Shown here: positions 45,124 through 54,155 of the stretch, piece after piece
How positions within the stretch are numbered: position 1 is the first letter of the stretch
Layout: each line of letters begins with the position of its first letter
Assembly: GCF_009760915.1 (NCBI RefSeq)
Contig: NZ_VIDQ01000020.1
Coordinates: 40,325-104,324 of the forward strand
From: Azohydromonas aeria
GTDB taxonomy: Bacteria; Pseudomonadota; Gammaproteobacteria; Burkholderiales; Burkholderiaceae_C
DNA length: 64,000 bases
Direction of reading: 5' to 3'
The notes under the pieces: model-generated
What the model was told of the DNA's origin: nothing
Database searches by the model: none
Seen by the model: the letters and a program-made list of their open reading frames with translations, nothing else
Position numbers and translations under genes: made by a program

Positions 45124-46245
45124 TCAGGGCCGCAAGGCGGTGGGCGTGCCCGAGGGCTCGGCCAGCGCCACGCCGGCCTGGACGGGACGGCCGAACCGCG
45201 GCAGGCCGTCGGCGCTCCACGCGAAGGGCTGCGCGCGCACGCTGCGGTTGAGCCAGCCGCCGCCGCTGTGGTCGATGGCGTGGTAGACGATCCAGTCCTG
45301 CAGTCCGTCGGGCGACTTCACGAACGAGTTGTGGCCGGGCCCGTACACGCCCGCTGCCGGCCGTTTCACGAACACCGGCGTGTCGTGCTTGCTCCAGGCG
45401 GCGGCGTCGAGGATGTTGCCCCCGGAAAAGCTCAGCAGGCCGAGCTTGTAGTCGTCGCTCCAGCTGGCGCTGGCGGAGTAGACGATGTGGATGCGTCCGT
45501 CGCGTTGCAGGACCGCCGGACCCTCCACCAGCGGTGCCTCCACCGACTCCCAGGCCCGGTCCGGCGCGGCGATCTCGTGGCGCTCGCCGCTGATGGTCAG
45601 CGGATCGCTCATCGGCGCGATGTAGAGCACCTGCGGGAAGGCATCGCCGTCCTTGCGCCAGCCCGACCAGACGAAGTAGAGCCGTCCCGCGCTCTCCAGG
45701 GCGATGCCGTCGATGGCGTAGCGGTCGGTGGGCGGGGCCAGCTTGCCCTTGAAGGCGTAGGCGCCCTGGGCGTCGCCGACGGGTCCTTCCAGCACGTACA
45801 TGCGGTGGTTCGCGATCACGCCGTCGCTGGCGGCGAAGTACACGTACCAGCGCCCGCGCAGGTACTGCAGCTCCGGCGCCCACACCTGCTGGCTGTAGGT
45901 GGTGCCGGGCGGCGGGGTCCAGATGGTGACCATCGGCGCGGTGCCGATGTCCTGCAGCCGCCGCGCCTTGGCGATGCCGATGGCGCCGCCGGGCAGGGTG
46001 CGGCAGTAGTGGTAGTAGCCGTCGCGGAAGACGACCGAGGGGTCGGGCGAGCCCATGCCGGGCGTGGCGGCGACGATCGGGTTGACCAGTGCGTGCTCGC
46101 TGGAGGCGGCCAGGGCGAACTGGGTTTCGGCGGCCGCGTATCCGGAAGGCGCGGGCCCGGTGGCCGGGCTGTCGCCGCCGCCCCCGCATCCCGCGAGGGA
46201 GGCGGCGAGCGCGACGGCCAGGGGCAGATGTCGGAACTTGAGCAT
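45124..46245 (-). CDS. GH43-like exported lipoprotein (arabinanase/xylosidase-type beta-propeller)
   Basis: The protein has 373 residues. A signal peptide with lipobox (LPLAVALAASLAGCGGGG, Cys20 lipidated) is followed by a five-bladed propeller pattern: MGSPDPSVVFRDGYYHYC (catalytic base Asp in SPDPS), QQVWAPELQYLRGRWYVYFA, WESVEAPLVEGPAVLQ (acid Glu region) and GPGHNSFVKSPDGLQDWIVY with HAID. These match family 43 glycosidases acting on arabinan or xylan. Anchored at the envelope, it may trim plant-derived oligosaccharides. No sugar transporter is adjacent; it is simply the first gene beyond the origin. Confidence 0.82.
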   Translation of the reverse strand: MLKFRHLPLAVALAASLAGCGGGGDSPATGPAPSGYAAAETQFALAASSEHALVNPIVAATPGMGSPDPSVVFRDGYYHYCRTLPGGAIGIAKARRLQDIGTAPMVTIWTPPPGTTYSQQVWAPELQYLRGRWYVYFAASDGVIANHRMYVLEGPVGDAQGAYAFKGKLAPPTDRYAIDGIALESAGRLYFVWSGWRKDGDAFPQVLYIAPMSDPLTISGERHEIAAPDRAWESVEAPLVEGPAVLQRDGRIHIVYSASASWSDDYKLGLLSFSGGNILDAAAWSKHDTPVFVKRPAAGVYGPGHNSFVKSPDGLQDWIVYHAIDHSGGGWLNRSVRAQPFAWSADGLPRFGRPVQAGVALAEPSGTPTALRP

Positions 46246-46355
46246 GCCCGGGCCATCGGCCGCGCTTGGACCGGGCTGAAGCGGGCTGCCGCCGCCCGCG
46301 TGACAAAGGGCACGTCAATACCGGTAGCGGCCTGGAGGGCCGCGCCGCGGGCGGC

Positions 46356-47603
46356 TCAGCGCTGCCAGGCGGCGCCGCGGCGCCGGGCATGGCGCTCGTG
46401 CAGCAGCGCGGCGGCGAACACCACCATGCCGCCCAGCGCCAGCAGCGTGCCGACGTGGCCGGTGGCGGTCCAGCCCAGGCCGGCGGCGATGGCGATGCCG
46501 CCCAGCCAGGCGCCCAGCGCGTTGGCGATGTTGAAGGCCGAGTGGTTGAGCGCCGCCGACAGCGTCTGCGCCTCGCCGGCCACGTCCATGAGCCGGATCT
46601 GCAGCGCCGGCGCGATCGCCACGATGGTGCCCAGCAGGAACACGCTGACCGAGGCCGTGACGACGGACTGCGCCATGATCGAGAAGGTGCCCAGCACCAG
46701 CACGTTCCACAGCAGCAGCCCGGCGATCGTGCGCTGCAGCGAGCGGTCGGCCAGGCGCGAGCCGGCCAGGTTGCCCACCACCATGCCAAGGCCGAACAGG
46801 GCCAGCACCAGCGGCATGGCATCCGGCGACAGGCCCGCCGTCTCGATCAGCGTCGGCTTGATGTAGCTGAACACGGCGAACATGCCGCCGAAGCCGATGG
46901 CGCCGATGCCCAGCGTCAGCCACACCTGCGGCCGCGCCAGCGCGCCGAGTTCGCGCAGCGGGCTGGCACCGCGCGGCGGCTGCAGCTCGGGCACGCCGCG
47001 GCGGATCAGCACGCACGCCAGCACCGCGATGGCGCCGACGAGGATGAAGGCCGCGCGCCAGCCCAGGTGCTGGCCCAGCCAGGCGGCGATGGGCACGCCC
47101 ACCAGCGTCGCGCTGGTCAGCCCTGACATCACCAGCCCCACCGCGCTGGCGCGCCGGTCCGGCGGCGCCAGCGACGCCGCGACCAGCGCCGCCACGCCGA
47201 AGTAAGTACCGTGCGGCAACCCGGCCACGAAGCGCAACAGGCTCAGCGACGCGTAGCTCGGCGCCAGCGCGCTGGCCAGGTTGCCGGCGGCAAACAGCGC
47301 CATCAGCGCCAGCAGCAGCGCGCGTCGCGGCCAGCCCGCAGCCAGCACCGCCAGCACCGGCGCGCCCAGCACCACGCCCAGCGCGTAGGTGCTGATGACG
47401 TGGCCGGCTTGCGGAATGCTGATGTCCAGGTCCTGCGCCACCTCGGGCAGCAGTCCCATGATGACGAACTCGCCCGTGCCGATGGCAAAGCCGCCCACGC
47501 CCAGCGCCAGCACCGAGGGCCAGAACGCGCGCTCGTGCCGCGCCTGCACGGACCCGGCGGCGGATGGGCCGGGGGAAGGGGACGGCGGCGGAGCAGAGGA
47601 CAT
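46356..47603 (-). CDS. MFS exporter, AraJ/YdhP-like
   Basis: The protein has 415 residues from ATG 47603. The first 30 residues are Pro/Ser-rich, then twelve hydrophobic segments (VLALGVGGFAIGTGEFVIMG, VISTYALGVVLGAPVLAVL, LRFVAGLPHGTYFGVAALVA). The motif FAIGTGEFVIMGLLPEVAQD is the hallmark of the arabinose-efflux/YdhP drug-exporter subgroup. Its neighbours are functionally unrelated. Probable substrates are sugars or small drugs; this is an inference from family only. Confidence 0.88.
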   Translation of the reverse strand: MSSAPPPSPSPGPSAAGSVQARHERAFWPSVLALGVGGFAIGTGEFVIMGLLPEVAQDLDISIPQAGHVISTYALGVVLGAPVLAVLAAGWPRRALLLALMALFAAGNLASALAPSYASLSLLRFVAGLPHGTYFGVAALVAASLAPPDRRASAVGLVMSGLTSATLVGVPIAAWLGQHLGWRAAFILVGAIAVLACVLIRRGVPELQPPRGASPLRELGALARPQVWLTLGIGAIGFGGMFAVFSYIKPTLIETAGLSPDAMPLVLALFGLGMVVGNLAGSRLADRSLQRTIAGLLLWNVLVLGTFSIMAQSVVTASVSVFLLGTIVAIAPALQIRLMDVAGEAQTLSAALNHSAFNIANALGAWLGGIAIAAGLGWTATGHVGTLLALGGMVVFAAALLHERHARRRGAAWQR

Positions 47604-47769
47604 GGAGGCAAGGCAGTGAGGATCGACGGCGAAGAGACGCCCGGACAGGCTGGGCGCCAACGTCGATCCAGTGTGCTGCGGTGCAGCAAATCCTTGCTGC
47701 ACTAGGGTTTTCCCTTATTCGGATGCAGGTGGGTTGCGGGCGCGGCAGGCCCCCCTGCCATCGCGTCGG

Positions 47770-48918
47770 TCAGCGCAAGCGCTGCGGTGCCAGCTGCGAC
47801 ACGTCCAACCCTTCGCGCCGCAGCGCCTCGGGCAGCGGCTCGTCCAGCAGCAGGCTGCGCGCCAGCAGCGCCGCGCCGGGCGCGCTCTGGATGCCGTAGC
47901 CGCCCTGCGCGGCCAGCCAGAAGAAGCTGGCGCAGTCCGGGTCGCGGCCGATGACCATGTCCCCATCGGCCACGAAGGAGCGCAGCCCGGCCCAGGTGCG
48001 GCGCGGGCGGCGGATGGTGAGCGTCGTGGCCTCCTCGATGCGGTGGATGCCCAGCGCGATGTCGAACTCTTCGGGCACCACGTCGTGCGGCGCCACCGGG
48101 TCGGCATTGGCCGGCGAGCCCAGCAGTTGCCCGGCGTCGGGCTTGAAGTAATAGCTCTCGTCGATGCCCACCACCGCCGGCCAGCGGCTCGCGTCCACGC
48201 CATCGGGCGGCAGGAAGGTGAAGGCGCTGCGCCGCCGCGGCTCCAGCCCGATCGGGCGCACGCCGGCCAGTTGCGCCACCACGTCGGCCCAGGCGCCGGC
48301 CGCGTTGACGACATGCCGTGCCTGGAACGCCTCGCCATCGGCCAGCCGCAGCGTCCACAGTTCGCCTTCGCGCGACAGCGACGTGACTTCCGCGTCGTTG
48401 CGCACGCAGCCGCCCTGGCGGCGCAGCCCTTTCAGGTAGCCCTGGTGCAGCGCATGCACGTCGATGTCGCTGGCACCGTCCTCGGCCAGCCCGGCGGCGG
48501 TCGTCTCGGGACGCAGGCACGGCACCGCCGCCAGCATCTCCTCGCGCGACACCCGGCGCACGCCGCCGCCGCGCCCGGAGAGCTCGCGCCAGGTTGCCTC
48601 CAGCAGCGCGGCGTGTTCCGCGTCGGGCCGGGCCACGTGCAGCACGCCGCGCGGCGTGAGCAGCGGCTCGCCGCCGAACTCGGGCGGCGGCGCGTCGTAG
48701 AAATCCCGGCTGGCGCGCGTCAGCGCGCGGATGGCCGGCGTGCCGTAGCTCTGCATGTACAGCGCCGCCGAGCGCCCGGTGGTGTGGTAGCCCGGCTGGC
48801 TCTCGCGCTCCAGCAGCAGCACGGAGGCCCGCGCCGACAGCTCATGAGCGGCCGAGGCGCCGGCAATGCCGGCGCCGATCACGGCGAAGTCGAAACTCTG
48901 CATGTGGGTTGACTCCAT
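47770..48918 (-). CDS. FAD-dependent oxidoreductase, D-amino-acid dehydrogenase/oxidase family
   Basis: The protein has 382 residues from ATG 48918 (or ATG 48903). The FAD-binding motif is FAVIGAGIAGASAAHELSA (residues 10-28), followed by the DAO-family blocks LLERESQPGYHTTGRSAALY and QARHVVNAAGAWADVVAQL, and the C-terminal FAD loop WLAAQGGYGIQSAPGAALLA. It likely oxidises a D-amino acid or glycine-like amine to the keto acid. It begins three bases after the amidase stop, and the cluster also holds a Bug receptor and D-serine dehydratase, which fits D-amino-acid use. Confidence 0.88.
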   Translation of the reverse strand: MESTHMQSFDFAVIGAGIAGASAAHELSARASVLLLERESQPGYHTTGRSAALYMQSYGTPAIRALTRASRDFYDAPPPEFGGEPLLTPRGVLHVARPDAEHAALLEATWRELSGRGGGVRRVSREEMLAAVPCLRPETTAAGLAEDGASDIDVHALHQGYLKGLRRQGGCVRNDAEVTSLSREGELWTLRLADGEAFQARHVVNAAGAWADVVAQLAGVRPIGLEPRRRSAFTFLPPDGVDASRWPAVVGIDESYYFKPDAGQLLGSPANADPVAPHDVVPEEFDIALGIHRIEEATTLTIRRPRRTWAGLRSFVADGDMVIGRDPDCASFFWLAAQGGYGIQSAPGAALLARSLLLDEPLPEALRREGLDVSQLAPQRLR

Positions 48919-48921
48919 GCA

Positions 48922-50466
48922 TCAGACCGCCGATGCGCCCGCGCCGCCGGCGGCGCCACCGAAGATGGGCGGCGCCGTGACGATGGAGTCCAGCGCCGGC
49001 TGCGCCGGCCGCAGCCGCGACGCGTCGGGCACCGGCCGCCGCAGCGCCGGGATGTGAGTGAAGGCCTGTTCCATGGCGTGCGCCACGCCCAGCGTGTGGC
49101 GGTCGGCGCGGAAGCGCCCGACGACCTGCAGCCCGAAGGGCAGGCCGGCCTGGTCGGTACCGCAGGGCAGGCTCAGCGACGGGTGCGTGGTCAACGTCGT
49201 CACGTAGGTCAGCGACAGCCAGCGGTAGTAGTTCTCCTGCGCCTTGCCGTTGATGGTGGCCGCGTGCGGCTCGGTCCAGGGGAAGGGCGACACCGGCGTG
49301 GTCGGCGCCAGGATCACGTCCACGTCGCGGAACGCGGCCTGGAAGCGCGCCAGCAGCCGCGTCTGCTCGGCCTGGGCCCAGGCACAGTCCAGCAGGCGCA
49401 TGGCCGCGCCCATCTCGTAGTTGGCGCGCGGGTTCGGGCCCAGGCTCATCGGATCGCGCTCGTAGGCCTCGCGCATGCCGGCGACGAAGGCCTCGGCGCG
49501 CAGCACGTCGAAGCAGCGGTGCACCTCGCCCAGGTCCAGCGCCAGCGGCTCGCAGCTGCGGAACAGGCCCTTCATGGCCGCGACCTTGTCGCGGAACACG
49601 GCGCGGATGCCGTCGTCCACTTCGCAGGCGCCGAAGTCCTCGGTGAAGCCCACGCGCAGCTGCCCCAGGTCCACTTCCTGGGGGTGCAGGAAGCTCAGCG
49701 GGTCGAGCTCGTAGGTGAGCGGGTCGGTGGCGGAGAGCCCGGCCGTGGCGGCGAGCTGCAGGCAGGCGTCGGCCACCGTGCGGCCCATAGGGCCGACCAC
49801 GGAGAGCGGCGTCCAGCCCAGCGGCTTGCGCGAGCTCGGCACCAGCCCCGGCGAGGGCCGGAAGCCGACCACGCCGCACTTGGCCGCCGGGATGCGCAGC
49901 GAGCCGCCGGTGTCGGAGCCGGTGCACACCGGCAGCAGGTCCAGCGCCAGCGCCGCGGCGGAGCCGCCCGAGGAGCCGCCGGCATTGAGGCGGTTGTCGA
50001 AGGGGTTGCCGGTGGCGCCCCAGACCGGGTTGAAGCTGTTGGCGCCGGCGCCCATCTCGGGCACGTTGGTCTTGGCCGCGACGATGGCGCCGGCCGCGCG
50101 CAGCCGCGCCACGAGCACGTTGTCCTCGGCGGGCACGTTGGCGCGGTGGATGGGCGAGCCGTAGGTGGTCAGCAGCCCGGCCGTCTCCTCCAGGTCCTTC
50201 ACGCCCAGCGGCAGCCCGTGCAGCAGGCCCAGCGGCTCGCCGCGCATGACGGCGGCCTCGGCGGCGCGGGCTTCCTCGCGGGCGCGCTCGAAGCAGGTGG
50301 CGGTCACGGCATTCACGAGCGGATTGACCGCCTCGATGCGCGCGATGCACGCCTCCAGCAGTTCGACCGGCGAGAGCTGCCGCGCGCCGATGCGCCGGCG
50401 CATTTCCACGGCGCTGAGCGAGGTGAGGGCGTGGATGTCGTGGGGGGTCATGGGTGGGTGTGCCAA
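48922..50466 (-). CDS. Amidase signature family enzyme
   Basis: The protein has 514 residues from ATG 50466 (or 50451). The Ser-cisSer-Lys triad is present: Lys90 in LPLGVKDLEE, cis-Ser in NAGGSSGGSAAA (165-166) and nucleophile Ser189 in GSDTGGSLRIPAA. Specificity within this family (amides, carbamates, N-acyl amino acids) cannot be read. It is followed at three bases by the FAD oxidoreductase gene and preceded by a repeat and the Bug gene, so it may free an amino acid from an amide before oxidation. GatA is unlikely, since no gatB/C genes are near and motifs differ. Confidence 0.88.
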   Translation of the reverse strand: MAHPPMTPHDIHALTSLSAVEMRRRIGARQLSPVELLEACIARIEAVNPLVNAVTATCFERAREEARAAEAAVMRGEPLGLLHGLPLGVKDLEETAGLLTTYGSPIHRANVPAEDNVLVARLRAAGAIVAAKTNVPEMGAGANSFNPVWGATGNPFDNRLNAGGSSGGSAAALALDLLPVCTGSDTGGSLRIPAAKCGVVGFRPSPGLVPSSRKPLGWTPLSVVGPMGRTVADACLQLAATAGLSATDPLTYELDPLSFLHPQEVDLGQLRVGFTEDFGACEVDDGIRAVFRDKVAAMKGLFRSCEPLALDLGEVHRCFDVLRAEAFVAGMREAYERDPMSLGPNPRANYEMGAAMRLLDCAWAQAEQTRLLARFQAAFRDVDVILAPTTPVSPFPWTEPHAATINGKAQENYYRWLSLTYVTTLTTHPSLSLPCGTDQAGLPFGLQVVGRFRADRHTLGVAHAMEQAFTHIPALRRPVPDASRLRPAQPALDSIVTAPPIFGGAAGGAGASAV

Positions 50467-50488
50467 ATCTTGTGAAGTTGAAAAATCA

Positions 50489-50561
50489 CCGTTCGGGCTG
50501 AGGTATCGAAGCCCACCGCACGGCGGGGGCCGTTCATCCTTCGATACCTCAGGACGAACGG
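50489..50561. repeat. Long imperfect inverted repeat (REP-like element)
   Basis: Two 23-base arms (50489-50511 and 50539-50561) match at 21 positions and share the core CTGAGGTATCGAAG. They flank a GC-rich 27-base spacer. The arms resemble dispersed intergenic palindromes of Burkholderiales. It separates the Bug gene from the amidase gene. Confidence 0.65.
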
Positions 50562-50571
50562 AAACATCCAG

Positions 50572-51552
50572 TCAGTCCGCCGTGATGTGCGCCCGCTGCG
50601 CGGTCTCGCGCATCAGCGGCATTTCCTTCTGGATCAGCGCCTCGACCGCCGCGCCATTCTGGTAGCCCGGCTCGAAGCCGCTGGCCACCAGTTTGTCGCG
50701 CACTTCGGGCTGCGCCACCACGTCGGCCAGCGCTTTCTCCAGCCGCGCCTTCACCGCCGGCGGCAGGCCGCGCGGCGCCGCGACGGCGAGCCAGGTGTCG
50801 GCGTCCAGCATGTACCCGCTCTCGGCGAAGGTCGGCACGTTGGGCAGCAGTGCCGAGCGTCTGGCGGTGGTCACGGCAATCGCCTTCACCTTGTTGCCCT
50901 TGAGCTGCGGAATGGCCGCCGCGACGGTGTCCACCGCGAACGGCACCTGGCCGCCCATGAGGTCGGCCATGGCCGGCGCGCTGCCCTTGTAGGGCACGTG
51001 CATCAGCCGCGTGCCGGTCACGTGCCCCAGCAGCTCGCCGGTGAAGTGCGCCGTGGTGCCGTTGCCGAAGGACGCGTAGATCACCTGGCCGGGCGAGGCC
51101 TTGGCCAGCGCGACGAACTCCCGGGGGTTGTTGGCCGGAGCGTCCTTGTGCGCCAGCAGGATCAGCCCGGTGCGCGCCACCAGCCCCACCGGCTCGAAGC
51201 TCTTGACCGGGTCGTAGGGCAGCCTGGGCTGGATGGCCGGGTTCACCGTGAAGGTGGTGCCCGAGGTCACCAGCAGCGTGTGGCCGTCGGCCGGGGCCTT
51301 GGCGACGAGGCTGGCGCCGATGATCGTGCCGGCGCCGGCACGGTTGTCCGGCACCACCGGCTGGCCCAGCTGTGCCTCCAGCGCCTTGGCCAGCAGCCGC
51401 CCGGCCACGTCGGTGGCGCCGCCCGGCGGGAAGGGAATCACCAGCTGGATCGGCCGCGTCGGCCAGGCCGCCTGGGCCCAGGCGGGCGCCAGCGGCGCGG
51501 CAAGGGCCGCCACCGCGACGGCGGCATGGGCGAGGAAAGAGGTCTTCTTCAT
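50572..51552 (-). CDS. Bug-family periplasmic solute receptor (tripartite tricarboxylate type)
   Basis: The protein has 326 residues from ATG 51552. A signal peptide (MKKTSFLAHAAVAVAALAAP, cleavage after AWA-QA) is followed by WPTRPIQLVIPFPPGGATDV, VVPDNRAGAGTIIGASLVAK and the family blocks YASFGNGTTAHFTGELLG and HVPYKGSAPAMADLMGGQV. Bug receptors bind carboxylates or amino acids; members with several paralogues often work without a dedicated membrane partner. It is in the same leftward cluster as dsdA and the amidase, so a D-amino-acid or amide ligand is possible. Confidence 0.93.
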   Translation of the reverse strand: MKKTSFLAHAAVAVAALAAPLAPAWAQAAWPTRPIQLVIPFPPGGATDVAGRLLAKALEAQLGQPVVPDNRAGAGTIIGASLVAKAPADGHTLLVTSGTTFTVNPAIQPRLPYDPVKSFEPVGLVARTGLILLAHKDAPANNPREFVALAKASPGQVIYASFGNGTTAHFTGELLGHVTGTRLMHVPYKGSAPAMADLMGGQVPFAVDTVAAAIPQLKGNKVKAIAVTTARRSALLPNVPTFAESGYMLDADTWLAVAAPRGLPPAVKARLEKALADVVAQPEVRDKLVASGFEPGYQNGAAVEALIQKEMPLMRETAQRAHITAD

Positions 51553-51602
51553 GGCAGCAGGGCTCCGGTGGGCAGGGGTGGATGGGAATCGGTGAAGGGG
51601 CA

Positions 51603-52979
51603 TCAGCGCCCGGCGGCAGCCACGGCGCGCTCGCCGCGGGCCAGGAAGCGCGCGTACTCGTCGGGCGGCACGAACAGCCCGCCGGTGGTCCAGGCCACGT
51701 GCGTGGCGCCGGCCAGGTGCGCCCGCAGGCCGCGGCGCTCCAGCCACGCCTGGCCGGCAGCGGTGCCCAGCAGCATCGCCGGCCCGGAGAAGCCGGCCGC
51801 GGCCGAGGGCTCGATCTGCAGCCCTTCGGCGGCCTTTGCCAGCGCCAGGTGCCGGAACAGCGTCTCGTCCTCGACGGTGAAGACCCCGCCCAGCAGCGGC
51901 CCGGCCACGGCCGCCGCCAGCTCCGAGGCGCGCGGCACGGCCAGGCCGTCGGCCTCCGTGCGGTTGTCGAGGCCCACGTCATAGACGGACGGGTTGCCGC
52001 CGAGCCATCCGTAGCCCGGCGTGGTGGCGAGCATCTGCAGCAGGAAGCAGGGTGAGCGCGTGGGCTCGGCGAAGAAGCAGTGCACGTGCGGCCCGAAAGC
52101 CTGCGCCAGCCCCCAGGCGATGCCGCCCGGCGCGCCGCCCACGCCGCAGGGCAGGTACACGAAGAGCGGATGCTGCGCGTCCACGCGCCGGCCTGCCCCC
52201 TGGAGCTGTTGCGCCAGTCGCGGCGCCGCCGCCGCGTAGCCCAGGAACAGCGAGCGCGAGCGCTCGTCGTCCACGAAGTGCGCGTACGGGTCGGCCTGCG
52301 CCGCGCGGCGCCCGGCCGCCACCGCCTCGCCGTAGTCGCCGCTGTGCTCGACCACTTCCACGCCGCGCGCGCGCAGCCGGGCCTTCTTCCAGTCCTTGGC
52401 GTCGGCCGACATGTGCACCACGGCCTTGAAACCCAGCGCCGAGGCCATCACGCCGATGGCCAGGCCCAGGTTGCCGGTGGAGCCGACGGCGACCTGGTGC
52501 CGCGCGAACAGCGCGCGCGCCGGCGCCTCGGCCAGCACGCGGTAGTCGCCGTCCGGCGCCAGCAGCCCGTGGCGCAGCGCCAGCCCTTCCGCGTGCTCCA
52601 GCACCTCGTGGATGCCGCCGCGCGCCTTCACTGACCCGGCCACCGGCAGCCCGTGGTCGGCCTTGACGAAGAGGGCGCCATGTTCCGGCGACAGCCCCAG
52701 CGCCTGCTGCAGCGCGGGCACGGGCAGCAGCGGCGACTCGATCACGCCTTCGCCCTCGCGCAGCTCCGGAAACAGCCGCGCCAGCAGCGGCGCGAAGCGG
52801 CGCCAGCGCGCCACCGTCGCCTCCACATCAAGCGCGCTAATGCCCGCGTCTGCCGCCGGCACCGTGTCGCGCTTGGCGCCGGCAGCGGCCCACAGCACCG
52901 GCCGGCCGTCGCGCAGCGCCTGCAAATCGAAAGTGTCCGCGGCGCTGTTGTCAGAGGAGGAAGAAGGGCGGTTCGGCAT
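51603..52979 (-). CDS. dsdA: D-serine dehydratase
   Basis: The protein has 458 residues from ATG 52979. It is PLP-dependent: Lys118 in [16 protein letters not shown] forms the Schiff base, and the phosphate loop is [33 protein letters not shown] and [19 protein letters not shown] are DsdA blocks, with [20 protein letters not shown] near the C-terminus. It converts D-serine to pyruvate and ammonia in the cytosol. Length matches DsdA (about 440-450). It is the leading gene of the cluster, opposite a LysR gene, in the arrangement of dsdA with its activator DsdC. Confidence 0.93.
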   Translation of the reverse strand: MPNRPSSSSDNSAADTFDLQALRDGRPVLWAAAGAKRDTVPAADAGISALDVEATVARWRRFAPLLARLFPELREGEGVIESPLLPVPALQQALGLSPEHGALFVKADHGLPVAGSVKARGGIHEVLEHAEGLALRHGLLAPDGDYRVLAEAPARALFARHQVAVGSTGNLGLAIGVMASALGFKAVVHMSADAKDWKKARLRARGVEVVEHSGDYGEAVAAGRRAAQADPYAHFVDDERSRSLFLGYAAAAPRLAQQLQGAGRRVDAQHPLFVYLPCGVGGAPGGIAWGLAQAFGPHVHCFFAEPTRSPCFLLQMLATTPGYGWLGGNPSVYDVGLDNRTEADGLAVPRASELAAAVAGPLLGGVFTVEDETLFRHLALAKAAEGLQIEPSAAAGFSGPAMLLGTAAGQAWLERRGLRAHLAGATHVAWTTGGLFVPPDEYARFLARGERAVAAAGR

Positions 52980-53041
52980 GGGCGGCGGGGCGGTGGATCA
53001 GTGTTGCCATGGTGAGCGCCCGAAGCGGCCCGCACAACGCA

Positions 53042-53063
53042 TTTATATTGCCCACGTCATTAG
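53042..53063 (-). promoter_or_regulatory. dsdA promoter with LysR-type site
   Basis: In the 102-base divergent gap, leftward TATAAA (53042-53047) is a good -10 box but no good -35 lies 17 bases upstream, as in activator-dependent promoters. A CTAAT core, bound by GcvA/AmpR-like LysR proteins, reads leftward at 53059-53063. Confidence 0.45.
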
Positions 53064-53081
53064 TTTCACTGGGGGCAAGGC

Positions 53082-54053
53082 GTGGATTCGAAGCTCTCTC
53101 CGTCGCTGCTTGCATGGTTGCGGTGCTTCGAGGCCGCGGCCCGGTGCATGAGCTTCACCCGGGCCGCCGCCGAGCTGTGCGTGACGCAGGGCGCGGTGAG
53201 CCAGCAGGTGAAACAGCTCGAAGGCTGGCTACAGCGGCCGCTGTTCCTGCGCAGCCCGCGCGCGCTGGTGCTCACGCCCGAAGGGCAGTGGCTGGCCACG
53301 GTGCTGCGCGAGTCGTTCCAGGCCATCGAAGGGACGCTGGCGCAGCTGCGCGTCCGGGCGCCGGCGGGGCCTTTCGCGCTGAGCTGCGACCCGTCCTTCG
53401 CCATGGGCTGGCTCACGCCGCGGCTGGGCGACTTCTTCCGCGCGCATCCCGAGGTGGGCCTGCGTGTCAGCGGCGAGTTCCACGCGTTGGACCGCGAGCG
53501 CATGGCACGCGACGACGTGGCCGCCGCGCTGCGCTACGACCTGGGCCGCTATGGGGATCTGCAGGCCACGCCCATCCTCGACGAGTGGCTGCTGCCGGTG
53601 GCCAGCCCCGCCTTCATGGCGGCAAACCCGCAGCTGCGCTCGCCTGCCGACCTGAGCGCGCCGCTGCTGTTGCACGACAGCAGTGCCTGGGCCGGTGCAG
53701 GCCCCTACGAGGAATGGTCGCAGTGGCTCGACGCCGCCGGCGTCGCCGTGCCGGCGCTGGAGCAGGGGCGGCATTTCAACCTGTCGCAGCTGGCGCTGGG
53801 CGCGGCGCTGGCGGGGCAGGGCATCGCCATGGGCCGCGCCGCGCTGGTGCTCGACGACCTGGAGAGTGGCCGGCTGGTGGCGCCCTTCGGCGCGCCGGTG
53901 CGATCCCGAGGCGCCTACCACTTCGTCACACCGCTGCAGCGCGACAGCGACCAATCCGCCCTGGTGCTGGCGTGGCTGCAGGCGCAGGCCGCGCAGTTCA
54001 GGGCACGGCGCGATGCGCTGCTGCAGGCGCTGCCGGCCGTGCGCACGGGGTGA
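53082..54053 (+). CDS. LysR-family regulator, GcvA/DsdC-like
   Basis: The protein has 323 residues from GTG 53082, with GGGGGCAAGG upstream. The HTH is WLRCFEAAARCMSFTRAAAE with CVTQGAVSQQVKQLE, the arrangement of the GcvA/AmpR branch. The effector domain is complete (FALSCDPSFAMGWLTPRLGD, FNLSQLALGAALAGQGIAMG). It is divergent from dsdA, so it most likely activates the D-serine cluster in response to D-serine. DsdC identity is an inference from position; sequence alone places it only in the branch. Confidence 0.88.
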   Translation: MDSKLSPSLLAWLRCFEAAARCMSFTRAAAELCVTQGAVSQQVKQLEGWLQRPLFLRSPRALVLTPEGQWLATVLRESFQAIEGTLAQLRVRAPAGPFALSCDPSFAMGWLTPRLGDFFRAHPEVGLRVSGEFHALDRERMARDDVAAALRYDLGRYGDLQATPILDEWLLPVASPAFMAANPQLRSPADLSAPLLLHDSSAWAGAGPYEEWSQWLDAAGVAVPALEQGRHFNLSQLALGAALAGQGIAMGRAALVLDDLESGRLVAPFGAPVRSRGAYHFVTPLQRDSDQSALVLAWLQAQAAQFRARRDALLQALPAVRTG

Positions 54054-54155
54054 GCGCACCACCCGGGCCGCATGCCCGCGTTCATTTGACGGGCGCACAC
54101 TCCCGATCCCGCGCGCCGCCCGGGCGCGCGACGCAACCACCCACCGATCCGCACC

